64,000 nt of DNA. Source: Amorphochlora amoebiformis (lineage: Eukaryota > Cercozoa > Chlorarachniophyceae). The notes below the pieces were generated by a model, which saw nothing but the letters and a program-made list of their open reading frames with translations, did no database searches and was not told where the DNA came from. The position numbers and the translations under genes are program-made. This document shows positions 1 through 36,643 of the stretch, in pieces (positions within the stretch are counted from its first letter, which is position 1; every line of letters starts with the position of its first letter). Location of the stretch: NCBI GenBank assembly GCA_054601695.1, contig BAAHQB010000318.1, positions 62,001-126,000 on the forward strand, in the 5' to 3' direction.

Positions 1-52
1 CATATATTCATGTATACATACATATAATATGTATCATACATACATACATATA

Positions 53-96
<44 letters not shown>

Positions 97-186
97 GTAT
101 ACACTTGTACATTGCACATTAAGAGTATATATACAATATCAATGCATACGTATAAAAATTTATACATATGTATATATATGTATATA

Positions 187-242
<56 letters not shown>

Positions 243-287
243 TATATATATATATATATTACATGGAAGTACATATAACCAATACTA

Positions 288-318
<31 letters not shown>

Positions 319-327
319 CATACATAT

Positions 328-393
<66 letters not shown>

Positions 394-477
394 CACACAT
401 ACACACATATATATATATATATATAATATATATATAATATATATACATACATATATATATATATAATATATATATAT

Positions 478-508
<31 letters not shown>

Positions 509-530
509 ATATGTAAACTCTAACCTAAAA
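1..530. repeat. Left-end (TA)n arrays
   Basis: Nearly pure TA dinucleotide, broken by short islands (about 100-160 and 263-290). The Tyr/Ile open frames on both strands are artefacts of the repeat. No gene or splice-flanked island was found here. Confidence 0.95.
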
Positions 531-985
531 CCTAACCCTAACCCATTTTAGTCTACAATAACCCTAAAACTAGCCCTAACCCTAACCCTAACCAAACAGC
601 ACTACAGCCCCACAATGTGGGGAGTCAATGGTCCTCGGACTAAGACATGCTGAATAATCTCATCCTAACCCTAACCCTAACCCTAACCCTAACCCTAACC
701 CTATTATCCCTAACAGCACTATAGCCCCACCCTGTGGAGGGGTCAATGGTCCTCGGACTAAGACATGCTGAATAATCTGATCCTAACCCTAACCCTAACC
801 CTAACCCTAACCCTAACCCTATTATCCCTAACAGCACTATAGCCCCACCCTGTGGAGGGGTCAATGGTCCTCGGACTAAGACATGCTGAATAATCTGATC
901 CTAACCCTAACCCTAACCCTAACCCTAACCCTAACCCTAACCCTAAGACATGCTGAATATTCTGATCCTAACCCTAACCCTAGGG
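515..985. repeat. Interstitial telomeric repeats with subtelomeric element
   Basis: Runs of CCCTAA on the + strand alternate with a unit of about 65 bp that contains GTCAATGGTCCTCGGACTAA and then AAGACATGCTGAATAATCT. Three near-complete copies lie at about 592-660, 711-780 and 831-900, with a partial copy at 947-966. The same unit returns at 4.7-5.1, 13.7-14.2 and 16.0-16.8 kb, so it is a family specific to telomere-like blocks. CCCTAA on the + strand matches the left end of a TTAGGG chromosome. Because unique genes follow, it may instead be internal. Confidence 0.9.
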
Positions 986-1044
986 TGTGGAATTCACAGC
1001 CGAAGCCAAGCTTATTGACATACTAGAGGTCCAAAAAGTCCAGG

Positions 1045-1084
<40 letters not shown>

Positions 1085-1119
1085 ATAATATGTATATGTA
1101 CATATGATATACACACAAA

Positions 1120-1164
<45 letters not shown>

Positions 1165-1191
1165 ATATATATATATAAGTCCAAATACATA

Positions 1192-1223
<32 letters not shown>

Positions 1224-1232
1224 GATATAATG

Positions 1233-1270
<38 letters not shown>

Positions 1271-1319
1271 CTCGTATTTGATGAAAGCGAAGCATTATGA
1301 CATGCTGGCGGCGCGTGGG

Positions 1320-1372
<53 letters not shown>

Positions 1373-1446
1373 ATATATGTGTGTGTGTGTATGTACGTAT
1401 ATGTACATATTTATATATATATATATATATATATATTATATTATAC

Positions 1447-1491
<45 letters not shown>

Positions 1492-1572
1492 AAATATATA
1501 TACATCATATATGTATGTATACATATATATGTATATATATATACATACATTTATATGTAAATATATATAAAG
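986..1572. repeat. TA arrays and a short unique island
   Basis: A 60-bp unique island (985-1045) is followed by TA arrays. At 1279-1322 lies a diverged, right-truncated copy of the exon at 1573-1627 (shared core AAAGCGAAGC, then GGCGTGGGG). The copy ends directly in TA. The first exon of the downstream gene was not found here. Confidence 0.7.
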
Positions 1573-13519
<11,947 letters not shown>

Positions 13520-14360
13520 TCTTAACCCAAACCTAACGCTAGCCTAACCTACGCTTACCGTAACCCTCCCCAAACCCTAATCGTAGCCAAAAAACTGTTG
13601 TTGGGGGTGTTGAGTGCTGTTGTGGTGATGTGTTTTTGGCATGTGTGTGTGGTATGGGTTAGGATGAGATTATTCAGCATGTCTTAGTCCTAGGACCATT
13701 GACTCCTCCACTGGGTGGGGCTATAGTGCTGTTTGGGATAACAGCAGATCGTGATGATGGGTGTATTGAATGGTGGTGAGTTGGTGTGTTGTGGGCATGA
13801 GGGTGTGGTATGCGGGTATGGGTTAGGGTTAGGGTTAGGGTTAAGGTTGGGGTTAGGGTTGGCAAACCCTAGCCCAAAGATAACCATACAATTCTCCCAT
13901 ACCAACCCTAATCCTAACCCTATCCCCTCTGACTCACGACACCATGGAAACAGAAGCATGAGATCTGTTGAGATCAATAGCCCCACTAAGTATCGGAGCC
14001 ATGACCCTAGGGCTAAGACATGCTGAATATTCTCATCCTAACCCCAACCCTAACCTTAACCCATACCACACACACGTGCCCACAACACATCACCACAACA
14101 GCACTCAACACCCCCACGATCTGCTGTTATCCCTAACAGCACTATAGCCCCACTCTGTGGAGGAATCAATGGTCCTCGGACTAAGACATGCTGAATAATC
14201 TCATCCTAACCCTAACCCAAGCCTAAATCTAACCTAACCCGACCCTAACCCAAACCTTTAGTCCACCATACCCCAACCCTGATCCTACCATGACCCAAGC
14301 TCAACCCTAATCCAATCCTAATCTTAATGTTAATATTTGAATTGAATTTGAATTTCGCAG
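13520..14360. repeat. Telomere-like and subtelomeric repeats between genes
   Basis: Degenerate CCCTAA, a block of TTAGGG on the + strand (13820-13850), and subtelomeric units in both orientations: reverse at about 13668-13738, forward and diverged at 13955-14035, forward at 14126-14205. A sequence like ACAACACATCACCACAACAG (about 14085) is mirrored by its complement near 13610-13640, so the block is partly an inverted repeat. No gene seen. Confidence 0.85.
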
Positions 14361-15388
<1,028 letters not shown>

Positions 15389-15395
15389 GTATAGA

Positions 15396-15441
<46 letters not shown>

Positions 15442-15524
15442 TATATACACACATACATACATATATATTATGATCACTCAAGACTGTCTATCCTCATTCT
15501 TATTCTCTCTCCCTTATATGTATA

Positions 15525-15582
<58 letters not shown>

Positions 15583-15661
15583 ATATTGTATATATGCGTC
15601 CAGCTGGGCGACGTAAGTCACATCTTTGGATAAGGGGGCCAAGGTATCATATATGCTTATG

Positions 15662-15717
<56 letters not shown>

Positions 15718-16841
15718 GATGTATATCAATACCAAAATACACAAACATGAAATGTCTATCCACATATGAACATTACGTAAATATTAAAAATAATAATAAT
15801 AATATCATAATAACAATTTCACAAACCCAGTCTATCCAATACCCCAATCCCAAACCCTAACCCCAAACCCTAATCCCAACCCTTACCCCTCTAACCCTAA
15901 CCTAGCCAGAACTTCCCCAGAACCTACCCCACCAACACGATGATAAGCTAGGGTTAGGATCAGATTATTCAGAATGTCCTAGCAAAAGGGCCATTGAAAC
16001 CACCACTTGGCTAGGTTTAGGGTTAGGATCAGATTATCCAGCATGTCTTAGTCCGAGGACCATTCACTCCTCCACATTGTGGGGCTATAGTGCTGTTTGG
16101 GATCACAGCAGCCCAACCTTAACCCTCGTTTCCTAGCCCTATTAATTCTAACCCACTGTATAGTTCCGCTGCCTTAAGGCCAACGCAAACTCACGGGCAA
16201 CTTGGCGCCGTGTCACGCTCTGAGAATCTTCCCGGGGATTCGTGGAATCCCCGGGGGATTCTGAAGGTCTTTCGATCTCTTTTCGCTCTCTTTTCGCTCT
16301 CTTTTTGCTCTCTTTTGCTCTCTTTTGCTCTCTTTTGCTCTCTTTTGCTCTCTTGCTGGATTCAAGGAAAACCCTTTTCATGCACGTGAGGATATATATA
16401 TATATGTATATATATATATGCATATGTATGTGTTTTATCCAATCGAATACAACATACACGTACATATACGTTTACAAATACTACGTATCTCCTCACAGCC
16501 TGGCGAGTCAAAGCAGAATCGAACCAGCAGACCAGGGTTCAACAAAACAAAACCCTACATTAACCCTCTCAACATTACCCTAACCCTAACCCTAACCTAA
16601 CCCTAACCTAACCCTAACCCTAACCTAACCCTATCCCTAACCCCGATTTTCCACCCCACAACTACACACGCATCTACTCAAGACACCATGCAAACCAAGG
16701 GATAGAGATATGCTGAGGTCGCTCCCAGCATAGCAGCTCCACTAGTGCGGAGTCAATGGCCCCAGGGCTAAGACATGCTGAATAATCTCATCCTAACTCT
16801 AACCCTAACCCTAACCTAACCCTCTTTTTCCCTATATATGT

Positions 16842-16891
<50 letters not shown>

Positions 16892-16925
16892 TATATATGA
16901 TTTAGGGTTACGGGCGGAGGGAGAC
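15389..16925. other. Intergenic TA arrays, telomeric blocks and simple repeats
   Basis: TA arrays up to 15710, then degenerate CCCTAA (15845-15960). Two subtelomeric units in reverse orientation (15955-16110) follow, then a CTCTTTTGCTCTCTTTTGCT pyrimidine repeat (16265-16350), then CCTAAC blocks and a diverged forward unit (16565-16825). An island at 15600-15645 contains GACGTAAGTCAC, a good donor, and could be a further exon of the PH gene. A Lys/Arg/Glu open frame on the - strand (16148-16465) is produced by the pyrimidine repeat. Confidence 0.7.
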
Positions 16926-20500
<3,575 letters not shown>

Positions 20501-21044
20501 CTCTTGTAGTGTCCCTCGCTCATAGCGCAATTGCGCGTGCTCGAGGGATGAAGTATATGTAGATACTGGAGATCTACTCTTAAGAGTGAAAATCTACAAA
20601 CATTTCACAAATGATGCTAGTCATCATTGCTAACACACATTATACTCTAGACAAAAGGCAACATTACAACCCCAGGTACTAGTAGAAAATAGACTCGTCG
20701 TGAAAATGCGATATAGTCATAAGACAGAATTGAGCCCAGTAGATATGACCATATCATTGAAAATAAGTAAGTCTAGTAAGTTTTCCATAGTATCTGGAGT
20801 ATACTCCAGATACTATCTAATCTTCATCGTGATATTTACTAGATTTACTCACAATTGCATATGGAAAAAATAATATGATCTATATCAAGGTAAAAACTTT
20901 ACGACGTACAATGCATAGACGCTCGGCGTACGGAAGTATACCATATTTACTAGATTTATGACTAAAAACTCTACACTAACTAGACTAATCCCGCCGATAA
21001 TTATAATATAATGTTTCGTCAATGCGGGTTACCTTATTTCTTAA
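20501..21044. other. Convergent 3' spacer rich in CTAG
   Basis: No TA array and no exon. CTAG occurs about eight to nine times (e.g. GTACTAGTAG, GTCTAGTAAG, TACTAGATTTAC twice), against about two expected. An inverted repeat, TATCTGGAGTATACTCCAGATA, lies at 20790-20813. Both flanking genes end here. Confidence 0.7.
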
Positions 21045-21967
21045 TCAAAAATCATCCGACTCCTCCGAGTCGTCGAATCCATTCGCCGCCTCAGGATTGT
21101 AGCCACTAGGGTCACCGTGTGCACGTCCGCCGCGGCCTCGCCCACCGCGTCCGCGCCCTCCCACTTGTACCTAAGGAATGAAAAAAAAAAAAAGATTATT
21201 GTTGATTCCTTGTTTTGCAATAGAGCGCATTTTAAAATCTAGAACATTGAATAGTTGCGTTAGCGTTCACGAAGAGTGAGTATGTAAACAGGTCGCATAT
21301 GAATTAAACGAGCACAAGCGATGTAAATGTATTCATACTGGAACAGACATACTGGCGGTACAATACAGCTAACGGCCAAGCGTGAAGTAGTAGCAGTGAG
21401 GGTGGAATACGTGGTTTTCTGACCATGAGGAAGAGTCGGCCACCTCGGCCAATCCTACCGCAGAATCGTCCACGGTGCTTGAGGAAGCTTTGATGCGATG
21501 GAACCACTCCATCTTTTTTCTTGGCTTCTGTCTTCTTGTCCGAGTCTGGCTTGTCCTGAATTACGTTTATGATGTGTCATTATAAGTTGCCAAAATGAAC
21601 ATCGGATGTCTGTTTCTATACCAGCTCATCTCCTCCCGGCACGCTAATATCGTGTTCTTTAAGCCAGTTTTTCACCTTCTGGATGCTTGGAATCTCACTA
21701 TCTAAGGTCTCTTCCCAATCTGGCAGCCAGTGAGGGGCGGGAAAGCCCGTATCGGGAAGAAGTTTCCTGGGCAACAGACCGTCTTCCTCCATTTTTCGCT
21801 CCGCGATGATGTTCTCGATATTGTCGTAGTACTCTTTGGAGGAGTCGTCCGTCTCGGAGAAGATGTCTTCGTCTGATACTTCTGCGACCTGGGGACTCTG
21901 GGGTGCCTTGTCTCGTTGCACCTTTGCCCTGGGTTAAAGAGAGGATTAACGTGTTTTTAGGCCTCAT
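21045..21967 (-). CDS. Acidic protein with RGG C-terminal box
   Basis: Exons in transcript order: 21951-21967, 21622-21928, 21424-21555, 21045-21170; about 193 residues. The N-terminal half is acidic ([20 protein letters not shown]) and ends in a helical stretch, [18 protein letters not shown], vaguely like a SAP or winged motif. Then come a Lys-rich linker ([10 protein letters not shown]), [14 protein letters not shown], a [12 protein letters not shown] box and an acidic tail ending [12 protein letters not shown] boxes bind RNA and are sites of arginine methylation, so an RNA-associated or nuclear role is inferred, not shown. The last three exons are firm. The first needs a 22-nt intron (21929-21950, GT..AG). 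If that is wrong, the start lies further upstream, where an AG at 21991 precedes the ATG-containing exon. Confidence 0.65.
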
Positions 21968-21994
21968 TTTCTCTTTGGCTCTCTCCTCTAGGTA

Positions 21995-22090
<96 letters not shown>

Positions 22091-22120
22091 GTATATAAAT
22101 TATATTATACAATATATTTA

Positions 22121-22172
<52 letters not shown>

Positions 22173-22189
22173 ATGTATATGTGTAACTT

Positions 22190-22250
<61 letters not shown>

Positions 22251-22511
22251 AAAATATATATAATATTATTGTATGTAGACATGCATCAACGTGCACACAT
22301 ACATTCTCAGATATATTATAAAACATTATTATAATATATTATACTATATCATGAATATATATATATATATATATATACTATATATATATATATAATATGC
22401 ATATATACACACATATATATGTATATTATATGTATTTCTATGTATAATATATACATATATATATATATGTGTGTGTATATATATTAATATATATATATAT
22501 ATTATATATAT

Positions 22512-22558
<47 letters not shown>

Positions 22559-22639
22559 TTTACGTAACATATATATATGTATATATTTTATTTATAAATC
22601 TTATTGCAGCCATCTTATATACACATATACATACATACG

Positions 22640-22702
<63 letters not shown>

Positions 22703-22732
22703 CGTATATCTTGTTTCAGCCATCTTATACAT

Positions 22733-22821
<89 letters not shown>

Positions 22822-22845
22822 ATATATATATATATATATAATATG

Positions 22846-22944
<99 letters not shown>

Positions 22945-23033
22945 ATATACATATGTATATATATATACATACTTATATATATTATATATATATATATATA
23001 CATATATATTTAAATGCATATATGTATATATAT

Positions 23034-23087
<54 letters not shown>

Positions 23088-23154
23088 CACCTAAATGTAC
23101 ATACACAGAATATTTATACATATTACACATTTACAGATTAATTTTTGTGTTTTT
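21968..23154. repeat. TA arrays between the RGG gene and EPL1
   Basis: About 1.2 kb, mostly TA and CA. Two islands, near 22605-22620 and 22712-22727, both hold CAGCCATCTTATA. On the - strand this reads TATAAGATGGCTG, a plausible start-codon context for the RGG gene, but the phase to its next exon does not fit. The pair again looks like a short tandem duplication separated by a TA/CA array. Confidence 0.85.
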
Positions 23155-24308
23155 TTACTTGTGCTTCTTGTACGAGGGCTCCCTCCTCTTCCGTACGTGA
23201 TTACGGACCTCGATAGGCTTTCGCTGCGACGGGCACTTGGGTATATCGGAGAACAGCAAGGGCTTCACCGCTGCAGCTTCTTTGACTCTCGCGGGCAAGA
23301 CTGCTTCAAGTTTCTTGTCGTTGACCTCCGTGTTGATGAGATGTAGATCCCTCTTCAAGCTCTCCCTCTCCTTGACAGCATCGATGATCTCGATAAGCTT
23401 CTCAAAGTCCTTGCGCAGGACGCGCATCTTCTGAAATCCAGATGGATCATTTTTCTTTGGGTTACGGTAAGAGACTCGTCGACCGGTCTCGGGAACACGT
23501 TGACGGAAGGCTATGTGGGGATTGTTGTCTTCGTGTGGTGGTGGCTGCTGGAACTTGCGCATGAGAGCCTTGTCGTACTTAAGACGTTTGTTCTTCCAAT
23601 AGTTGTAGACCTGGATGGCAACCTTAGGACGAATATTCAGCCTCTCCTGCGCGTCCTCCTCCGCTTGCTGCTCGGTGTACTCCTCGGATGGATCAACCTG
23701 GCGTGGGAATAAGGCAGTGAGACGCTAATTGATTGGAATATGTGATCTGTAGACCTTCTTGGTGACCAACCAGGCCTGCTTCTCGAAGAGATCGATTAGC
23801 GCCTCCATCGCGTCTTCGTTGAGGGGATATCGATCCTTGGAATTCTTGTTGTATTCATTCATCCACTCGACGTCCTCGTGGAGAAGATCATACTGGTCAT
23901 AGTCGGTGATCACCTTCGCACCGGTACCTGAGGGAAGGAAACCACTCTATTGACTGGTGGTTCTCAACGGTCAAAATTCAAATTACGCACAGTTGGTGAA
24001 GTGGATATAGTTGACGGGCTGCTTGAAATCTTTCTTCACGTCAAGTCCAGACGCTTTACGGGTCTGGGGCGTCGGAATGAAGGTCTTTTTCTTGTCAACA
24101 ACCACCTTCTGGACCGTGCCCTGGGAATACAGATAAGTTGTACATGCTGCCCGGAAATCGAAAGGATATTAAGCACCTGCTTGGCACTCGAAACGCTGAA
24201 AGTCTCATCGCCCTCCTTATAGATCACGTCTTGGACGCGACGTATCTGTAATTTCTTTGTCACGTCCAAACTGCGCGGCCGGATGGTTCGCGAACTGCCA
24301 GATATCAT
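23155..24308 (-). CDS. EPL1: Enhancer of polycomb-like protein (NuA4 subunit)
   Basis: Exons: 24177-24308, 23991-24120, 23755-23927, 23155-23697; phases join and give 325 residues. EPL1/EPC is the scaffold of the NuA4/TIP60 (piccolo) histone H4/H2A acetyltransferase and links the catalytic Esa1 and Yng2-type subunits to nucleosomes. Seen here: the N-terminal signature [19 protein letters not shown], the segment [16 protein letters not shown] (family: D-EDE-WLN-L), [20 protein letters not shown] (family: VYEYWI-KR), NPHIAFRQR, and the basic helix [20 protein letters not shown] followed by [10 protein letters not shown]. It covers only the EPcA region, so it is much shorter than yeast or human proteins. 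A TGA lies two codons before the ATG. Introns are 56, 63 and 57 nt with no TA, unlike most neighbours. Confidence 0.92.
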
Positions 24309-24557
24309 TCGTCAGAATTCCAACATATGTCTCACCAAAAATGCCAAAAGATTGGATGAAGACCAAGGGAAATTAGTCACATAGAATATTTTTGTCACCT
24401 CATGGTTGCTAGTCCTAAGACAAGCCTAGAATTCGCAAAACTTGCGTCGACCCCCGCAAAAAGCCTGGCGCCACACCCACCGAAGAAATATTTTCAGGTA
24501 CTGAATTTGTCGGCATCTGGACGGAGACCGTCGACCGACATCCGAGCGACTCTAATC
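24309..24557. promoter_or_regulatory. Divergent promoter between EPL1 and the UBA-PUB gene
   Basis: The two start codons are 249 bp apart and face away from each other. The spacer is free of TA arrays. No clear TATA box or operator was recognised. Confidence 0.5.
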
Positions 24558-30558
<6,001 letters not shown>

Positions 30559-30852
30559 ACCAACCAACCAACACATCAATACGCAATCTCAAACATGTGT
30601 ACCCTCAAGTTAAAATCCAACCTTACTACCAGACTCAAATTTACATTTATAAGGCCTCACTGTATTAGCCTTACCCTTAGATTAAGAGTTTTAGCTTACT
30701 AGGAAGACGTAGGTTAACATTAGATGTAAGCTTAACCTTATGCTTAGTCGTAGCCTTAGGCTTAGGCTTAAGCTAAGGCTTGGGCTTAGGGTTAGGGTTA
30801 GGGTCTTAGGTTTGTATATAAAGATATAATATATATGTAAATATATATATAT

Positions 30853-30902
<50 letters not shown>

Positions 30903-30907
30903 GACAG
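30559..30907. other. Spacer with degenerate telomere-like sequence
   Basis: Sequence of the type CTTAGGCTTAGGCTTAAGC, then TTAGGGTTAGGGTTAGGGTC at 30786-30805, then TA. It separates the stop of the UBA-PUB gene from the first exon found for the next PUB gene. No ATG exon for that gene was recognised here. Confidence 0.7.
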
Positions 30908-30969
30908 AAAGTAAACCCGGGGGTTATTAAGGGTCAACTCGCGAAGATGCAGAGGTATATATATATTAC

Positions 30970-31060
<91 letters not shown>

Positions 31061-31219
31061 AATATAGTATGTATGTATATGTGTAGATATTTACATATAT
31101 ATACTGTATACGTAAATACAGTATGTATGTATATGTGTAGATATTCACATATATATACTATATATACGTATAATAAATATATATATATATATATATATTC
31201 ACATATGCATACATATTTC

Positions 31220-31263
<44 letters not shown>

Positions 31264-31296
31264 TGTATTGTTATATATATATATATATATATATAT

Positions 31297-31337
<41 letters not shown>

Positions 31338-31419
31338 TATATATATACATATATATATATATATTGTATGTATGTATGTATATGTATGTATGTATGTATG
31401 TATGTATTCATATATGTAC

Positions 31420-31457
<38 letters not shown>

Positions 31458-31575
31458 TAATATAAGTCCTGAACGAGTATAAGCCGGAAAAATAAGTTTA
31501 ATCACCAGTGCCTAATATATATATATACATATATGTATACATATATATATATATATATATATGTGTGTGTATATC

Positions 31576-31652
<77 letters not shown>

Positions 31653-31658
31653 ACACAC

Positions 31659-31694
<36 letters not shown>

Positions 31695-31709
31695 GCCGCT
31701 GCCTTTATT

Positions 31710-31762
<53 letters not shown>

Positions 31763-31896
31763 TAAATATACATATATATATATATATATGTTGTTTCAAT
31801 TACATCTATGTAATACAACTAAATATATAAGTTGACATATTCGAAATGTATATATACATTTATATATATATATATATGTAGATATATAAATATATA

Positions 31897-31932
<36 letters not shown>

Positions 31933-32027
31933 GTATACATATTATACATTTATTTATAGGTATCTCAACCGTGGGGCGACTCACATTCCTGGTAATATGT
32001 ATGTATATATATATATATATATACATG

Positions 32028-32123
<96 letters not shown>

Positions 32124-32186
32124 TATTATACATACATGTATACATATGTACATATATTATATCTATGTATATATATATATATATAT

Positions 32187-32235
<49 letters not shown>

Positions 32236-32571
32236 TTATATAACGTATCTATGACCACATTAACGCACACACATGGACATACACATATACATTCACACAC
32301 ACATACGTACACATATACATATATACACACACATGGACATACAGATATACATACCCACACACACATGGACATACACATATACATACCCACACACACATAC
32401 GTACAAATATACATATACACACACATGGACATACACATATACATACACACACACCCATACGTACACATATACATATACACACACACATGGACATACACAT
32501 ATACATATATACACACACATACGTACACACACACCCGAACACGCGCCAACAAACAATATGTATATAATAAT

Positions 32572-32621
<50 letters not shown>

Positions 32622-32663
32622 TGTACAACACATATACATATAACTATTAATATATGTATATTA

Positions 32664-32716
<53 letters not shown>

Positions 32717-32782
32717 GTATTATACCAGGCGACCTAAAACTAGCGGATGCGAAGAGCGGGCCAGAGAACGTTCTATTTGCGG

Positions 32783-32837
<55 letters not shown>

Positions 32838-32870
32838 ATTATTATTATTATTATTTATTATATATAATAT

Positions 32871-32921
<51 letters not shown>

Positions 32922-33094
32922 AAGTGAGGATGAGCCCTAGATTAATGCCGAATACAAGAATGTGAAAACACATCTTACGAAAATAAGAACATGTAAGTAT
33001 ACAATAAAAGGTAAAATAGAGCAGGATATACCTTAAACACTTAAACAAAGCTGTTGACTTGGGTGAAGGAAGACTCCGCAATCATGATGCTGGC

Positions 33095-33192
<98 letters not shown>

Positions 33193-33218
33193 CGTACATA
33201 TATATATATATATATATC

Positions 33219-33256
<38 letters not shown>

Positions 33257-33702
33257 TTATCTATTTATTTATGTATATATTGATATATGTATATATACAA
33301 ATATATATATACATATATATATATATACACATATATATATATATATATATTCTAGGCCATGCAGCTAAGAAAAATGCTCTCCGACATCGCGGAATTACCA
33401 GGCATGCACATACATACACACACACACACATATAAACATACACACACATATATACACATACATACATACACACACGCATATACATTCACACACACACAAC
33501 ACACACACACACAACACGCACAAAACAAACCCGCACGCATGCATTGAATTCCAAGAAATACATACCTCTGGCTATCCTGAAGCTTTGGGTGAATTTACTA
33601 GGGTCTGTAGCCCTGCGCTCTCTTTCGACGGAGAAGGGAACTGTATTTCATCAGCGTTTTGCCGGGTACTATAAAATATATATACTATTTATGCATGTAT
33701 AA

Positions 33703-33746
<44 letters not shown>

Positions 33747-33778
33747 GTGTGTGTGTGTATGTGTGTGTGTGCATTAGC

Positions 33779-33831
<53 letters not shown>

Positions 33832-33900
33832 TTAAGGTTGCATCCATTAGTCGAAGCGTTGAAAAAGCTTGGATATGAGCAAGACATATATATATATATT

Positions 33901-33996
<96 letters not shown>

Positions 33997-34070
33997 TTGC
34001 ATCCGTTGGTCGAAGCGTTGAAAAAGCTTGGATATGAGCAAGACCACCAACGAAAATATCTCAGGTTTTA

Positions 34071-34121
<51 letters not shown>

Positions 34122-34488
34122 GATATAAGAATAGCGCATTATATACTGCTTACCATTGTATTATACTCTCTATCATATTGTATTGTATCGTATTATACTG
34201 TGTTATATCGTATGGTATTATATTAAGCTATGTTATATGACAAGAACACGTTTGGAGTATTATGTATATTGTATTGAATCATGTTATATAATACAAGAAC
34301 TTCGACGAAAAATATCTCAAATTCCTAATAACCAAAATATAATCCATATATATATATATATGTACATATATATAATATATGTGTATATATGTGTATATAT
34401 ATGTGTATACACATATTGTATAAATTAGGCTTAACAAACCCGATGTAGCATTCCTACGAAAAGCCATCGCCGACTTAGATGTGTACGT

Positions 34489-34540
<52 letters not shown>

Positions 34541-34595
34541 ATATACATATATTTATATAAATATAATAAAGTATATATATATATATATATACATA

Positions 34596-34628
<33 letters not shown>

Positions 34629-34633
34629 CATAC

Positions 34634-34664
<31 letters not shown>

Positions 34665-34752
34665 ATACATACATATTGCTGCACCCGATGTAGCGTTCCT
34701 ACCAAATGCCATCGCTACACTATCGAAACATATATGTGTGTATATATATATG

Positions 34753-34792
<40 letters not shown>

Positions 34793-35737
34793 TGTTTGTG
34801 GATATACAATACAATTGGTGTTGTTTCAGAGAAATCGAACGTAGGAAGGGCGAGACACGTGTAAGTCGGGCGGTGAGATCCCTTCTTGCCAAACGTGGCA
34901 AGGACAAAACGGTCGCATTTAGACACCTCTCTTTCTGTCTTTTTTTTTTCCCTCTTTCTGTCCTCTATTTTTCTCTCTTTCTGTCTTTTTTTCTCTCTCT
35001 CTTTCTTTTTTTTTTCCTCTCTCTCTTTTTTTTTTTTTTCTCTCTTTTTGTTTTTTTTCCTCTCTCTCTTTCTGTCTTTTTTTTTTCCTCTCTTTCTGTC
35101 TTTTTTTTTTCCTCTCTTTCTGTCTTTTTTTTTTCCTCTCTTTCTGTCTTTTTTTTTTCCCTCTGTCTTTCTTTTTTTTTCCTCTCTTTCTGTCTTTTTT
35201 TTTTCTTTCTTTCTGTCTTTTTTTTTTCTCTCTTTCTGTCTTTTTTTTTCCTCTCTTTCTGTCTTTTTTTTTTCTCTCTTTCTGTCTTTTTTTTTTCTCT
35301 CTTTCTATCTTTTTTTCCTCCCTTTCTGTCTTTTTTTTCTCCCTTTCTGTCTTTTTTTTTCTCTCTTTCTGTCTTCTTTTCCTCTCTTTCTGTCCTTCTT
35401 TTCTCTTTTTCTCTCCTTTTTAACTCTTTCTATCCTCTTTTTCTCTCTTTCTATCTTCATTTTCTCTCTTTCTATCTTCATTTTCTCTCTTTCTGTCTTC
35501 CTTTTCTCTCTTTCTGTCCTCCTTTTCTCTCCTCTTTTTCCCTCCTTTTAACTCTTTCTCTCCTCTTTTTCTCTATTTCTGTCTTTTTTTTCTCTCTTTC
35601 TATCTTCATTTTCTCTCTTTCTGTCTTCTTTTTCCCTCTTTCTCTCCTTTTTCTCTCTTTTTCTCCTTTTTCTCCTTTTTTTCCCTCTGGCACTGCTCTC
35701 CTCCTCTCCTTTATCTCTCTCGATAATATATATATAT

Positions 35738-35782
<45 letters not shown>

Positions 35783-35988
35783 TATATATATAGAGCCACC
35801 TGACCCGTAATCCCTATTCCTAATCTAACCCTAAGCGTCTAAAGCTTATCCCTAATCGTAAGCCCAATCCCTGTAAAGTCTATCCCTAATGTTGGCCTAA
35901 CCCCCTAAACCGCTAATCTGGTCAGGTTTACGTCGTTGATAAAGCTAAGGTTTGTCTTAATATTTGTCTATATTATTCATATATATAA

Positions 35989-36037
<49 letters not shown>

Positions 36038-36109
36038 GGTGTGTGTGTGTGTGTATATGTATGCTTATGTACATCATCTACTTATATACATATGTAATAA
36101 CGCTTATAC

Positions 36110-36151
<42 letters not shown>

Positions 36152-36208
36152 GTATAATATATAATATATATATATATGTGTGTGTGTTGTATATATAAAT
36201 TATAAATA

Positions 36209-36254
<46 letters not shown>

Positions 36255-36321
36255 TAGGCATGCCTAGCTAGGATTCAGCGATCTCCGAGCGAGAAGAGGT
36301 TATACTATTTTCAATACTATA

Positions 36322-36358
<37 letters not shown>

Positions 36359-36430
36359 TGTATGTATATGTGTATGTGTTATTCATCTGCACATATGCAA
36401 ATATCTATAATATATACATTTACATGTATG

Positions 36431-36470
<40 letters not shown>

Positions 36471-36601
36471 ATATATATATACATGATGTATATATATATA
36501 TATATACATGTATTTTATGTAATGAATAAATACCGCAAAATAGGATATGCAAACGTATATGTCTATACATGTTACATGCATACACATACATATATACATA
36601 T

Positions 36602-36643
<42 letters not shown>

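Noticed and set aside
29-466. Tyr/Ile open frames here and at dozens of other sites
   Set aside because: Translations of (TA)n with no stop. No domain, no codon structure, and open on both strands.
16148-16465. Lys/Arg/Glu-rich - strand open frame
   Set aside because: Most of it is a CTCTTTTGC repeat and its start runs through a TA array. No partner exons were found.
31467-31500. Candidate exon of the PUB-PUB gene (open frame LNEYKPEK)
   Set aside because: It does not join in phase. Skipping it joins 30908-30954 and 31960-31991 perfectly.
34738-35793. 351-residue Phe/Leu/Ser open frame resembling a membrane protein
   Set aside because: Entirely encoded by the CTTTCTGTC/T-run repeat. It overlaps real exon 34830-34860 in another context.
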